A DNA stretch of 64,000 nt from Phialocephala subalpina. Lineage: Eukaryota; Ascomycota; Leotiomycetes; Helotiales; Mollisiaceae. The DNA is taken from positions 920,985 to 984,984 of the forward strand of contig FJOG01000004.1 in the NCBI GenBank assembly GCA_900073065.1, given 5' to 3'. A program made the translations under genes and the position numbers. Position 1 is the stretch's first letter. Every line of letters begins with the position of its first letter. This document shows positions 1-12,800 of the stretch, in pieces. Below the pieces are notes generated by a model. It did not search any database, was not told the origin of the DNA, and was given only the letters and a program-made list of their open reading frames with translations.

Positions 1-855
1 GGTCATTGGGAGGGTTGGTCATATTTATGGGTACAACATACATTTGCCCGATTTCTTTGTTCAAGAAGATGTATATAATACCCGGCTGTCAGTCATCTGG
101 CAGATTTTAGCTATGTCTACTACAGTACTCTTCTCCAATTGATGCTGGTTCCTTCTGGGAGTCTTCTTAAGCTTGTGTAACGCCACTTCAAATATCGTGC
201 ATAAGGTGAAAGATATGGGAGGTCTGCTGCCGTTGGATAACAGTGCCTATGTCAACCTTCCTCCTGAAGTCTTCCACACCCTCGGACAATTCATACGAGC
301 TTGTGAAGCACGACAGGCCGACCGACCAATATATTTCCACGTTCTGAGACCTGGGGAAGCACGTGTACAGTGAAACGTCCAAACTCAGGCTGTCACAAGC
401 CTGGAGGGGCAGCATGGTGGGGGTCACTATGCCCCTGCAAGAAATGATGCAGCGGCGTGAGCGGCAACATGGTCCAAGAACAGACGAAGCCCCGGATAGG
501 CTGAAGCCAGTGAAGACCAGGATTTCTTTTGAATCAAAACCCTATCTACTCTAACTCTCCACGATAATTCTCCTCCTCGGCTTACAAAGGGAACGAACAA
601 ACGATTCGATTTGTTGGTATACATCATTCCACGTCGGACATTCGAAGTGTTGGCAAAGTGGCGGTCTTTACCAAGAGGACTGTATCCACGTTTCGATTTT
701 CAAATGATTCAATAACACCAGTCGAAAGCACTCCCTACGCCCGGCCTCTGCTAAATCTCCACAGCAGGTTGGACGATACTGGAGTTAGTTAACATTGGCC
801 CCCCTTGGAAGGAGCTTGAATTCTCTTGTCTAGCGGAAGGTGGACTTTGGCCAGC
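1..855. other. intergenic, upstream of the Na+/H+ antiporter
   Basis: I see no convincing gene here. The open frames are short (under 80 codons), overlap on both strands and match nothing I know. The last few hundred bases presumably hold the antiporter promoter and 5' UTR. An exon of a gene starting left of the window cannot be excluded. Confidence 0.5.
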
Positions 856-2814
856 ATGCCTACACTCTCGGTGACGAATTTCAACATCGTCTGTTCCGTG
901 CTCGGCGGCTTCATTACATTGTTCGGACTGGTGTCGTATCTCTTCAAGGAGAAGTTCTACTTGTCTGAAGCTCGTTCGTTTTCTCAGCCACTCAAATTGT
1001 ACGTCGCTGACAGAAGCAGTGATCTCCCTCATCGCAGGCATTATCTTCTCCCCGCACGCGACCAATTTCGTCAAGCCCCTCGAATACACTGGCTCCCAAG
1101 CAAACCTTGATGCAGCCACTCTCTATTTCTCCCGACTCGTTCTCGGCGTCCAGCTTGTCCTGGCAGGCGTTCAATTGCCATCCCGCTATCTGCAGAAAGA
1201 ATGGAAGCCTCTCGCCCTCCTGCTAGGTCCCATCATGACCGTTATGTGGTTGGCAAGCAGTCTGCTGGTCTGGGCAATGGTCCCGAACCTGTCGTTCCTA
1301 CATGCTTTGGCGGTTGGGGCTTGTGTAACGCCTACGGATCCGGTTCTGAGCAATTCGATTGTCAAGGGCAAGTTTGCGGATAAGAATATTCCGAAGGATT
1401 TGCAGAAGATTATTGTTGCGGAGTCGGGCGCGAACGATGGTCTGGGATACCCATATTTGTTCCTTGCGCTGTATCTGATCAAATACACGGGCGAAGGTGG
1501 ATTGGGACAAACTGGTGGTGCGAGGACGGCTGTTGGGCTGTGGTTCGGCGAGACGTGGGGATATACGATTATTCTCAGCATTATCTACGGATTCGCCGTT
1601 GGTTGGATAGCGAAGGAACTTCTTCACTGTAAGTTTGGACAAAACGCTCCTTGGATGCTCCAAACTGGCCCATGACATTTGCCTGAGACAATGTCCCAAT
1701 TCTCCAGAGACATTTTGTTCCGAGCAATTGCTGACTGGTACGCAGGGGCCGAAGAGAGGAAATTTGTCGATCGAGAGAGTTTCTTGGTCTTCGCTATCAC
1801 ACTGGCGCTGTTCATTGTCGGCACTTGCGGCATGATTGGCAGTGACGATGTCCTGGCCTGCTTCATTGCGGGTAATGCATTTACCTGGGACGATTGGTTC
1901 CGCCTGGAGACTTTGGACGACTCGCTGCAGCCTACTATTGATATGCTGCTTAATCTGTCAGTTTTCATCTGGTTTGGCGCCATCTGCCCTTGGGCTATGT
2001 TCAGAGTCAACGATGCTATTCCGCTGTATAGGTTATGCTTCCTAGGCGTCCTAATCCTTCTACTGAGGTATGTTTTTTCTTGTGGATTGGTCCAGCATCT
2101 GCTAATTCCTGCAGACGTCTTCCAATTGTGTTTGCCATGCACAAATTCATCCACCAGATCGACGAGAAGCGCCAGGCAATCTTCGTTGGTTTCTTCGGTC
2201 CAATCGGCGTCTCTGCTATCTTCTATTTATATATCAGCTTGGAGTTTCTAGAGACTATCACAGTCGGCGGAGTTCAGCGAGCAGATGCTGCGAAGCTCGC
2301 GGAAGTGATCACGGTCGTCGTCTGGTTCCTCGCTATCTGTAGTATCGTAAGTCATATTTCTTGAATGTCTTACTCCTGCTTACGCTCTCAGGTTGTTCAC
2401 GGTCTCTCCATCCCGCTCGGAAAATTAGGTTTCTTCCTCCCAAGGACATTATCACGAGCGTTCACGTCCCAAAGCATCGATGAGCCAGATTCTTTCCACG
2501 TCGGCGGCCAAGTGCGATCCTCATCAGTTGGAGGTATTCTACGCGAACGTAGAAAGCGAAATAACAACCCCTCAGGCACGTCCACGCCGACAGGCTCACG
2601 CTCAACCTCTGCGAGACCTATCTATACCGTTGGCGGGTCGATCATCCGTACTGGCATTGCTCCCAGTGGCGCTGCTACAGGTGCCGCGACACCTGTCGAG
2701 CTGGATCGACCTTCCACGCCTGTCTTACCTGGTAGGACGATCAGATTCCCTGATGAAAATAGCCATGGCCAGTCTTCTTCGAGAGAGCCGACGAAGGAGG
2801 AGGGAGTTGTTTGA
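856..2814 (+). CDS. Plasma-membrane Na+(K+)/H+ antiporter, Nha1/Sod2 family
   Basis: The predicted 567-residue protein has five exons: 856-973, 1020-1628, 1746-2067, 2115-2346 and 2392-2814. All splice in frame, and the ATG fits the conserved N-terminus (hydrophobic helix, then FKEKFYLSEA). It is a polytopic membrane protein of the fungal CPA1 antiporter family, which exports Na+ or K+ in exchange for protons at the plasma membrane. Visible ion-path signatures are VTPTDPV, the ND pair in AESGANDG, and the DD pair in MIGSDDV. The end of the transmembrane part, VHGLSIPLGKLGF, is typical of the family. The C-terminal cytosolic tail is short (about 130 residues, Ser/Thr/Pro-rich) compared with the very long tail of budding-yeast Nha1. 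Sod2-type proteins are similarly short. It depends on the proton gradient made by PMA1, encoded 20 kb downstream. Confidence 0.93.
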
Positions 2815-5751
2815 CTTTTCCTCCTACAGCATATTTCATCTTCCGATATCATTTCCGCTTCGGTCTCTAATCGAGCGGGATATCTGCAGACGAGATGACC
2901 AATAGCTTGGCAGATGGCGTGTTGTTGAAGGCGAATGTGAAGGCGGGAAGAGTCACCAGCCAAAATTTTTGGAACGTTGCGAAGGTGGGGGATAGTGTAT
3001 TAAAGGTACAGAGGTACATAGAGCTACATATATATTCGCGGGACCTTGACTCTCGGTTATAACATCTTTAGTTTGCTTAGGTGCATGCTATGTTATCTGT
3101 TGTAGATTACTATGCAGAATCAAATATGCTTTGGCGATGAAGTGTTTCCATTATCTAATTGATAGATGTAAGATCCTTACTTCTGCATGATGCGATGAGT
3201 TGTTGAGATGTTGCTGATGCTGGCATTGCCGGCAATTGGAAGGTAGAGCGAAGGCGGCGGCATCTTAATCTCGTTCCTGCACGCCCATGAAGGTGATTCC
3301 TTTGCATGAGAGAGATGAGACGAGATGCCCAATTCCAGATTTGGCAATTAATTTCTTTCGTTCCTCGAGGCGTTTTCAAGTACAGGAGGAAGCAAAGAGT
3401 GAATTCATTCAATTGAACGCCTTTTTCGACTTTCTCACTTGATCACAAAAGTAATGACTGCTATCAATACCTATCGAGTACATTCGAGGATCAAAGGATA
3501 ACCTTCTCATTCATTACCTTGGGATAAACAGGCAAACTCATTCCCGTCTTCGCTCTCTCGTTATCTCTCAATCTTCCTCTCAATCCTTGCCTGCATCGTT
3601 TCTATCCTTGTTTGCATATGTTCCCAAGGATCCCGGAACTGCATTTATGTTGGTTGCTCTTCCTTCTTCCCATGTCATGATGTGCGATTGCGGAGCCCGT
3701 TCCATCTTCGTCGCCACAAACGATTCAACTGCATATAGATAGCTGCATGCGTTGAGGCGAATCTCGGAGTCGGAAGTTGAACCCTTGAATCCGGTTATGT
3801 TAATGGTTTAGATGAGCGATGACTTGCATGAGGCGTGTTCTTGAGGTCACTTTAGTTCTAAAGTGTTTTTGGTTACATACCTGAGGTGTCAATGATGGAG
3901 AAGGATGCACACATTCGATGAAAGCCGTCAAACGCCAAGTGATGGTATACACGTGACCTCGTTTCGTTTGAGGGGGGACGCCTCCACACACTGGAAGGCT
4001 GGTAATGCGATCGGATCACGGCTCAAGGTTCAAGGTCTGTTCTCTGGGGTTCTTCAGGGCCTTGCTTTCATGTACGGCACTGATACGTAATCGGTGCGGC
4101 GCGCCAAGTGTAGTGTTGAAGTTCGCCCCCGAGAATGGAAAGAGCAGGATGAGGAGGTGTGAGGTTATGGCGTGCATAGGACCGAATGGGTGTGCTAGAT
4201 GATGATAGAGAAGGCTGGTGGAGGAGGGATGTTTACTCCGGAGAATTGATAACGCTTGTAAGGGGAGGATAAGGATTGCTTGGGGAGTTGACGAGGATAG
4301 ATGGAAGTGGAAATAGACGGGACGAGACGGATACGGGGTGAGGAGGCGAGGGGCACACCAGGATGCAATTCTCTCTCTGTAAGGAAGCAAGAAGGCTGAT
4401 ACTGACGTCTTGAGGCAGGCCTGGGTGAGAAATTGGAGATAGCTGCATATGGGAGTTGCAGTAGCGGATGTCCAACTTTGAATACGTCGTAGTCTGTGGC
4501 AGAGTGGCCCGAGTGGCTGAAGACGGGGGTCTTTCGAACCGATTGAGGGAGGTAAACCGCGCTGCAAAGACAAGGAAATGCGTTTCAGGGTAAGAAGGGA
4601 ACTCTGATTAGCTCTTGTAGCCCGCCTTGAGGGGAGTTCTTGGTCCTGGGCAAAACGGTGAGAAAATCCGCGTGGCTTGTGAGCTTGGAGGTCGAGATGT
4701 GTGGCCATGGGTCTGATATCTGGGCGGATGATTGACCAATGCGACGAGGGACAATAGGCTTGGAGATTGCTGAAGTATGGATCGGCGAATTTAGGGAAGA
4801 TAAAGTGTAGAGCTGCATGCATATCGAACTTTTCTAGGTAGGCGTAAGAATTAGCTGTGGTCAATGGCCAGGATGGCGAATATGCTATGGGAGAATCAGC
4901 AGGTTTTCTCCTTGGGAGACCCTTGGATCTGCGACTCTGCGTCCAATGGCTGGATTATTCAGTCTCAGTAACCGTTTGTGGAGTAAGTAATCTGTAGCAT
5001 TGGTGTACAGTGAAGCGTGGAGAAGGCGAAGCTATCACTGGAGAAGTTCGATGCTGCAGCCATTGGCAGAGACATTGTTAGTCTAGAACGACGCACCCAC
5101 AAATCCTCGAACTTCCATTATACAACAGCAATTCGAAACTGTCCTGAATAACTTCATTTCTTCGTCTCCGCATTATATTGTTTTCTGCGTGATCTTCGAC
5201 GTCCATCCCTGCGCTCAAACCTTCCTCGCCTTCTCCTCACTCACAGAATTTAGCGCGGTTTTAGACGAATCGACAAAGCAGCATTCAAGACTTCAGCCTA
5301 CTACGACTCCACTTCGTGGCCTACGCCTCGACGCCTACACACTCCTGTTCATCTGTGAGTCGAGCCTCACCTGGCCATGTCTGCCTGACAGACCTCAGTA
5401 TTGACGTCCGCAGACAGGAACAGAGGCCAGATCATTAATTGCGGCCCACGATCGCCATCTCTCAGACAGCGGTGACGACCCGATATTATACCGATTAAAC
5501 AAACCTTCTCGACCTTCGCTGCATTCGATGTTCTGACGACTCGAGGACATTCAAGGAGGAACGAAACAAGTGACCGCTCTCGCACAGCGTCCTTGGGCTT
5601 GGACTTCGAGCTGGGATACCGAAAAAGTTCACAGCAGCCAAACGTCCGACATTCTGTTGAGCGGTGCACTGGTCTGCCTGAAAACTCGTTCAGCGACTAT
5701 TTGACAGCAGACTTCAATTGTCCCACACGACTTTGCAGATTTTAAGGGGTC
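2815..5751. other. long intergenic region before the Mga2-like gene
   Basis: This 2.9-kb stretch has no gene I can support. A 282-codon open frame on the minus strand (4016-4864) lacks an ATG and has the Ser/Leu/Pro/His-rich composition of a chance frame. The length suggests a long promoter and 5' leader for the downstream transcription factor, plus the 3' UTR of the antiporter gene. Confidence 0.45.
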
Positions 5752-8700
5752 ATGCCGACGACAGCAGAGCCTGTCTACTCCGCGAGTTCGCCGCCATTCA
5801 TTCTCGATTCGGACATGTCAGGAAGACTCGACTCAGATCCCGACTTCGAGTTCTTCGATTCCAATCTCGCAGGTGCAACGAGTCCCGGTGCCTTCTTGAA
5901 CGTCGAAGACTTTGCGACAGATAATTCCTCATTCTTGACGAATTTTGGATCTCCAAACCCTACAAACCACAAAAGCCCACTACCTGATCAAGGATCGATT
6001 CTTGATTCGAGGTTGCAGCAGACTCTTTCCACACCCTCGACTGCATCGCCTGCGGGTTCCTATCAGGACTCGTCTTCAGAATCATCGGGATATAAGCGCA
6101 AATCCAGCTCGGATTCTTCGCGGTCAGTGCTAACTTCAGGCGATACGATGATGGCAGACGACACAGATATGGGTGATTGGAAGGTTGAAGATATGATCGC
6201 TGGGGAGGCGCCAAACTTTGGTGGATTTGATGGAACTGGAACGATCAATCCTTCGACAATGAACACCAACTTTGATTTCAGCGACAAGACCATGGAAAAC
6301 GACTTTGATTTTGACAGTGCGGCGAGCAGCCCGAGTCCGTTCGGTGTAAGGCCAGCGGAGATGGAATCGCCAGAGATGCCGACGATTAAAAACGACACAC
6401 CCCGCAAACACTCACCATTACTTAAGACGAAAACGAAAAGTCACAACAAGGCGAACTCGGTAAGCTTGATATGGTATGAAAGGCACTTGTTCGATGTGCT
6501 AACAGCTTATAGCAATATTCCGTTACACACTCCATGAATGGACTCACAACTTCTGGCTCACGGGAAGCTTCACCTCTTTCTGCTATGGTCACTAGCCAAG
6601 AATCTTCACCCACCGCCTTCTTTAATAACTCTCCCTCTCCTGGCACAGGTGTCGATTTTATAAACGGGACAATGCTTGGTGGAGCCCATCAGAACCACAA
6701 CTGGGCAGCAAGTCTCGGAGGATTCCAGACTCATGGTTTACCTCCCATGCAGCAGCCCATAAATCCACAAGCTATGCCACGAATGGCACCTCCCCAAGTT
6801 TTTCCACCCATGGCAAATCACTATAGCAAGCCTAAGCTCACTATCCATCCTACGCCTATGAAGTCTCGAGTAGAGACCCAAATTCCAATCAAGATGACTC
6901 TCTTTCCTCTGCCACCAGGAATTACCAAACTCCATCTTCCTACGCACACCATCTCGAAGCCGAAACTCCTCGCGAAACCTACTCCGGAAAGATCGCCAGA
7001 TACTTTCGAGCTGTACACCTCTTTGGTTTGCACTAGTGCCATGCAGAACCCCGAGAATAGACGACGTGCCTTCGAGCGAGCCGCTGCAGGAGCTGGAGCT
7101 TCTCCCAAGGAGACCACATCCGAAGACAGTTCATCAGACGATGACGACGAAAACAAGCCCCTGAATGGCGGAGACGTCAAGATCTGCGCAGGTTGCATAA
7201 CGCGGGAACGCAAGCGAGCAGCACGGAAAAAGGTCAAGAAGGTGGAAGAAGAAGAATCATGGCACAAAGATGAGGCTAAGCGTGTCATTGTCTTCAATAC
7301 TCACGAGACTAAAGACTGGCAAACGCCAACGAGTCAGCCACCTTCTGAGTCTGTAGGAGAACGGCCCGAGCCATATGTCCCAGAAGGAGCGATGCAGGTG
7401 GATGCTCCCATGCGTATTGCATGCTATTGCAGACACCAGAATGAGAAGTTGGGTTTCCAGGTTATCTTTACCATCAAGGATTATCAAGATCGTCTGATTG
7501 CACAGGAGATCAGCTCTTCGATTATGATCACCGACGACCATAAGACGCATACCATGCCAACATTGACAACGCAGACATCAGCAAATTCTGATGGTCAAAT
7601 GTTCACTGGCTCAAGCTCCTTCCCAAGCGATGGTACATTCGACATGGGCAATCCTGCAGGCACCATGGCTCCTTTCCGATTATCACATTCCAGCTCTGAT
7701 TTGCAGGGTATGCAGCGCAACTTCAATATGCCATTCTCTACACCTGCTAGTTTGAGTGCGTCACAAACGACTTCGGCAACCATGACACCTCGCAATATGT
7801 CTCGCCAGGCGTCGCCAACTGCTCAAATCGGACCATCATCGAAGAAGAGAAAAGCCAGCGGTTCGAGTAAAGTCCCCAGTGGCTTGGCTATGACCAGGTT
7901 GGAGACTGGCGATGCAACAATGTCACAAGCTCCATCAAATCCTATGAGCGCTACCACCTCTAATGCTACTTCACCATTTACACCTAACCTTACCTCATTC
8001 CCTGTTCCTGCTGATCAGCAATTCGCGCATCCTCCTACCACTATTCCGGCTATCCCTCAGCAATACAACACAGGGCCTCCTACTCCGAACAGCAATGACC
8101 AAAGCTTTTTCAACCAGGGTCATAGATCTCAGTCCATGGATAATTTGGCGCTCCAGCAAATGTTTTCTGCGCCAGCCTCAGCTCATCCTAGTCGAGTGCC
8201 GAGCCCCAATGGTTTGAGGAACACAGTCCAGGCTTATCAACAGCAGCAGCAAGCCCAAATGGCACAAGCCGTTGCGAATGGAATCTATGGCATACCATTG
8301 AGCCTCAACCCACATAGGCCACCCACGATCCATAAGCTGATTCCTAACGAAGGCCCAAAGGCTGGCGGTATTGAAGTTACATGCCTAGGTAGTGGTTTCT
8401 GTCAAGGGCTGGAAGTTATGTTCGGTGAAGCGAAGGCTACGACGACAACATTCTGGGGTGAAACATCTCTGGTCTGTCTTCTTCCCCCGTCGGCATTCGC
8501 TGGCACTGTCGCAGTAACATTCAAACATCAACATCAACAACAACAACAAATGCAAGCATATCCCACGCCACCAATTCCGAAGCAGCAAGCGTTCTTCAAA
8601 TACATCGACGATGATGAGCAGCAGATCATTCGGACTGCGCTCTCTGTTTTGGGCCATAAGATGACCGGAAAGATGGAGGACGTCCGTGATTTGGCAAGGA

Positions 8701-10202
8701 GAATCGTTGGCGATGGTCCATCATCGTGGGGTGGCTCTGCAGGACCATCGCCTACTGGCAATGGTGGCCCACAGGGTACCAATTTCAACGCAGCTACTTT
8801 CGGCCTAAATGTTGAAGCTACCTTGCTCAAATGTTTAGATCTGATCGATCTCGATGATAGTCCAAATACACCTCGCCTCAATCTCAGAAGATCTTCTGGC
8901 CAGACCATGCTTCACTTGGCCTGCTCGCTGGGTCTGCACCGTTTCGTCGCAGCTTTACTTGCAAGAGGCGCTAACCCCGAGCCTCGAGATAAAGGCGGCT
9001 TCACTCCAATGCATTTTGCCGCTCTGCATGATCATCCACAGATCGTCAGAAGGCTCATGTTGAGTGGTGCTGATCCAACTGTTCGAAGCCTTCAAGGCTA
9101 CACACCTTCAGATATGGCAACATCTGAAGAAGTCCTGCACGCCGCCAGACGCATTGAGCATCACACGAGGACTCGTAGTGGTGGTTCGCTGAGGAGTAGA
9201 ACTAGCAGCGCGACGTCTTTGAGATCTGTTTGGCAACCAACAACACCGTTACCCCTTGATAACCACGCCCTCAGCGATGATAGCGATGATGATAACGAGT
9301 ATGAGGACGAGGACGCAGACGCAGCACACGATGGAGCATTCTGGATGAGATCGAGGTCGAGACGTCCAAGTGCACAGAAGCTACCCGTCGAGGAGGTTGC
9401 AGACGAGAAGGATCCTATTCTGGAGCTTCCAGTTGGCCCTGCATCACCAACCGCAACGATGATGGCGTTCCGCGATCAATTGAGTGCCCAGATTGCCCAC
9501 CTTCAACAGTCGATGTACTCAATGCACCTCAACCTCCCGAACCTACCACAAATGCCAAGATTTGATATGATGCCTACTCTTCCGGACTGCCAAGCCTACT
9601 TGCCAACTGCTCCAATGGTTCGCCGCATCAGTAACCTTGTTAACAATGACCGTCAAGAAGGCGCCAAAGAGCAAGAGTACAAGTGGTGGGATCTCTTCTC
9701 CGGCCATGTCCCCGCCGCGCCACCAGCATACGAAGACGTGTTTCCACAAGGCGACAAAGATGTCAAACGCACATCCGCCGAACAAGCAGCTGCTGATACC
9801 ATAGCGGACAACAAATGTGGTGAGATGTTTGACCAAGTTGAGACTGAATCCGACCAAGCCGAGAGCTCGACTATGGCCCAGACGCGACCTGTCAAGCTGG
9901 GTACTGTGAGGATTGGTCAAGGCAACACAATCACGAGAGAGCAGCAGGACCTGTTGAGGCTGGCACATGCGGAGAAGGTGAAGAGATTCAGCCGGGATAG
10001 GAACCTGTTCTTCATTTGGGTACGTCCCCCTCTTCCTTCCTCGAAATGAATACAGTATGCTAACAAGATGCAGATTCCGCTGCTCGTCGTCATCATTCTC
10101 GCTATGTTGTATAACCGCCTCCCGGCCTTGATTTCAGGAGCTTCGAGTTTTATTGGTGCATTGAGGAGCAATGCCCAGGATCGCATCGTGGAAGTCGTTT
10201 GA
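5752..10202 (+). CDS. Mga2/Spt23-like membrane-tethered transcription factor
   Basis: The 1447-residue protein has three exons: 5752-6459, 6513-10019 and 10074-10202. Family signs in order: a low-complexity acidic N-terminus; a conserved block starting SRVETQIPIKMTLFPLP near residue 354; an IPT/TIG fold around residues 840-910 (PNEGPKAGGIEV); ankyrin repeats at about 1032-1109 (TMLHLACSLGLHRFVAALL, then TPMHFAALHDH); and a C-terminal membrane helix near 1403-1421 (IPLLVVIILAMLY) encoded across the last splice. In yeast, Mga2 and Spt23 are ER-anchored, sense lipid saturation, and are cut after ubiquitination by the WW-domain ligase Rsp5, which releases an activator of the OLE1 desaturase. A PPAY motif at residue ~1306 could recruit such a ligase. 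Gln-rich tracts lie between the domains. The same role here is inferred. Confidence 0.92.
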
Positions 10203-10825
10203 GGATGTTTTCTTTCAATTTATGGGCTGTACCGCTATTTGAGGATGTTTTATGGAAGGCGTAAGCAAGAAATTTGGGGAAGTAACGAATAAGGACTACA
10301 GCACAGCCCTCAAAAGTACAAGTGCAAGCGTTGGAATTATAATGAGCGGTCGTCTGGATCGGTCACGATTTTCTTTCTACTCTGATGATCTTAACATATT
10401 CGGCTTCGATTCTTTTGGCATGGCGGCATTATTTGGGAATACATTTGGGCAGGTTACGGATGGTATGGCTGTGGTTGTGGATGGGCGACTGGAATTTAAT
10501 CGGGCTGTATGTTGTACAGGTTGCATCCGTCCATGGCTTGTCTAGGATTTAGGTATGGGTATGGAGGGGTAACAGAAGCTAGCCAGATGATGAACTTAGA
10601 AGATGAAAGCTTTTTCGAAATGATTTCTGCTTGTCAATCTGATCGAGGCTGTGAACACTCCATTACCGCAAGTGCGGCGAGCTTTTTCATTGGCCTACTA
10701 GACGCCTCTACAACTCTGCTACTTCTGCCTTAGGTGGATTTCCCTAGCCTCGTTCTTTCAACCTTCCTTCACTATATGGCTGAGCAACTTTCCCACCTCA
10801 ACCTTGACAAGCGATTTCTTCCAGC
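10203..10825. other. intergenic, 3' of the Mga2-like gene
   Basis: Presumed 3' UTR and spacer. The open frames at 10252-10545 and 10509-10733 are short and unrecognised. I see nothing else. Confidence 0.4.
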
Positions 10826-12800
10826 ATGGAGAGCAGTTCCACCATGCTCGACACGGAAACATACCGATACCAACCTCTCGTCCACCCAGACTCAATCCGC
10901 CTAACCGACCTCCAGCCTTCACCAGACCTAGAAACTAAAGTTCGATGCAACATCATTCATACGACGCTGAATGAGTGCGATAATGATCAAATCGACCACT
11001 ACACCGCTCTGTCCTACGTCTGGGGAGATCCAGAACAGACTGCGAAAATTGAGGTTGAAGGCTGTGATGTCGATGTCACGGTCAACCTCGACTCGGCCTT
11101 GCGTCACAAGAGAGACCCGAAGAGATCAAGAAAGACCTGGGCCGATGCTATATATATTAATCAGGATAATACTAAGGAGAAAGGACATCAAGTCGCGCAA
11201 ATGTTCGAAGTTTATAGTACTGCTCAACATACGATCATCTACCTAGGAGAATCGACGCTAGAGTTAGACGCATGGTTGTGGATATTGACCCATAAACAAT
11301 AGTGCTTTGAAGCACGGTCTACAGAAAGATCCATAGTGCCATGCGGACTTTCCCGATGAGTCCGAGATCATCAAGGAACAAAACGATGTCCTGTTTCAAC
11401 GCCCTTGGTTCACGCGAATCTGGGTCCTGCAGGAGTTGGTCTTCTTAAAAGATCCTTGGATTCAGATCGGTCTTCGACGAGTAAGATGGGACGATATACC
11501 TCTATTTCTGAAGCCGCTCAATCAATGGGAGTGAGTGTTACTCCATCTATATTGCGATGAATGCTTCCCGAAAAGATCATCTAGAGAGAAAGCTCGGGGT
11601 CCACGAATTCCAGACGAAGGAACCGGATTTTGCTACTACGACGCTCAAGACTCTAGTTGATCGACGGGGCTTCAGTGCTCGTGATCCTAGAGATTCGATT
11701 TTTGCTCACCTAGAGCTTTGTACAAGCGGAATCGAGGATTTCCCTGAGAAGTTGGTGCCAGATTATACGAAGACAGTCAAGCAAGTATATGAGGAAGTGA
11801 CGATACATCTCCTTACCGCTTTGTTTGATGTCCTTGCTCACAAAGAAGAAGTAGAGTTGAGTCTCCAAACTGCTGACTGGCCACATGGTGTCCTGACTGG
11901 ACTAAAACTCCAGCTTCGATACTAATGACACGGCAAGCTCAACACGATGTTCGATTGCTAGATCACTCCCTAAGGGATCCAATAAAGGAGCTCATCGCGC
12001 CGTCTATTCTTGCTTGTTATAGATTTATCATGAGTCCGATAATGTCCGTCACAGGCATGATGAATCCAACAGAGGGCGGTCTCTGGGTTGGTGACAGAGT
12101 TTTGAAGTCTTGGGCTAGAGTAAATGGGCTTTTCAGTCCGATTGTATCTGATTAGGACGCTTTTTTAGACGCGGAAACTGGCCATTACTCCGCCGAAGAG
12201 CTTGAGTCAACCTCTTCGAGGCGTTTCACTATCCCTTTCCCAAATTTTCAGCATATCGAGAACTGGCATGAAGGTATGCAAGTCATGGAGGGAAGACGGT
12301 TTACCCAGTTACTACCTTTATCGGAGGAGGAGGAAGAAGTAGTAGGAGACGTGAAAGACGCAGAAGTAGACTCCGATTCCGATTCCTCAAGCACCGACAA
12401 CATCCCTTCTCCTTCCGCAATCAAGGGCAATGCCAACCTATCTAAGAACGAACACCTCCTAGTTCCCGGCTCCACACGTCCAGGCGACATCGTCTGCCTC
12501 CTCGGCGCTGCAACAAAACCGTTCATCCTCCGCCCGCACGTGCCAGATCCAGCTATTGCAGAATCAGCTCGCAAGAGAGTCGGGGACTTAGGCTTTCCCT
12601 CCTTATGGAGAATTGAGCCGCGTAAGGCATTTTACTGTTGTTGGGGCATATTCTACTCCCTATTCTGGGCTTATGAACGGATCTCTTTAGAGAAGAGAGA
12701 ATGTGCAAGAGGCGTTCGTGCTGCAGCATCAATGTGTGTTTGTGCTTCACTGATCACGGATCACTTTCAAGGAGGTGGTGTCATGATACGCAGTCACTAG
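10826..12800 (+). pseudogene. HET-domain (heterokaryon incompatibility) gene, frame-broken
   Basis: The first frame starts at 10826 and reads into a clear HET domain: YTALSYVWGDP, then WADAIYINQDN and YSTAQHTIIYLGE. It stops at 11300-11302. The domain resumes in another frame at about 11340-11530 (RPWFTRIWVLQEL), in a third at 11557-11925 (SARDPRDSIF, then LVPDYTKTVKQVYEE), and the usual HET C-terminal block PGDIVCLLGAATKPFILRP lies in the frame at 12276-12800. HET proteins act in non-self recognition and cell death on hyphal fusion. Some gaps could be introns (for example a GTGAGT at 11531), but the first break needs a frame change and has no good splice pair, and the second did not restore frame when tried. 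I favour a decayed copy. The Tyr in YINQ, where Cys is common, also fits relaxed constraint. Confidence 0.72.

Noticed and set aside
4496..4572. tRNA-like stretch (TGGCCCGAGTGG resembling an A box)
   Set aside because: The A box has an extra base, there is no proper GGTTCGANTCC B box, and no acceptor stem can be paired.
4016..4864. 282-codon open frame, minus strand
   Set aside because: It begins with TTG, not ATG, has biased Ser/Leu/Pro/His composition, no domain, and lies where a long 5' leader is expected.
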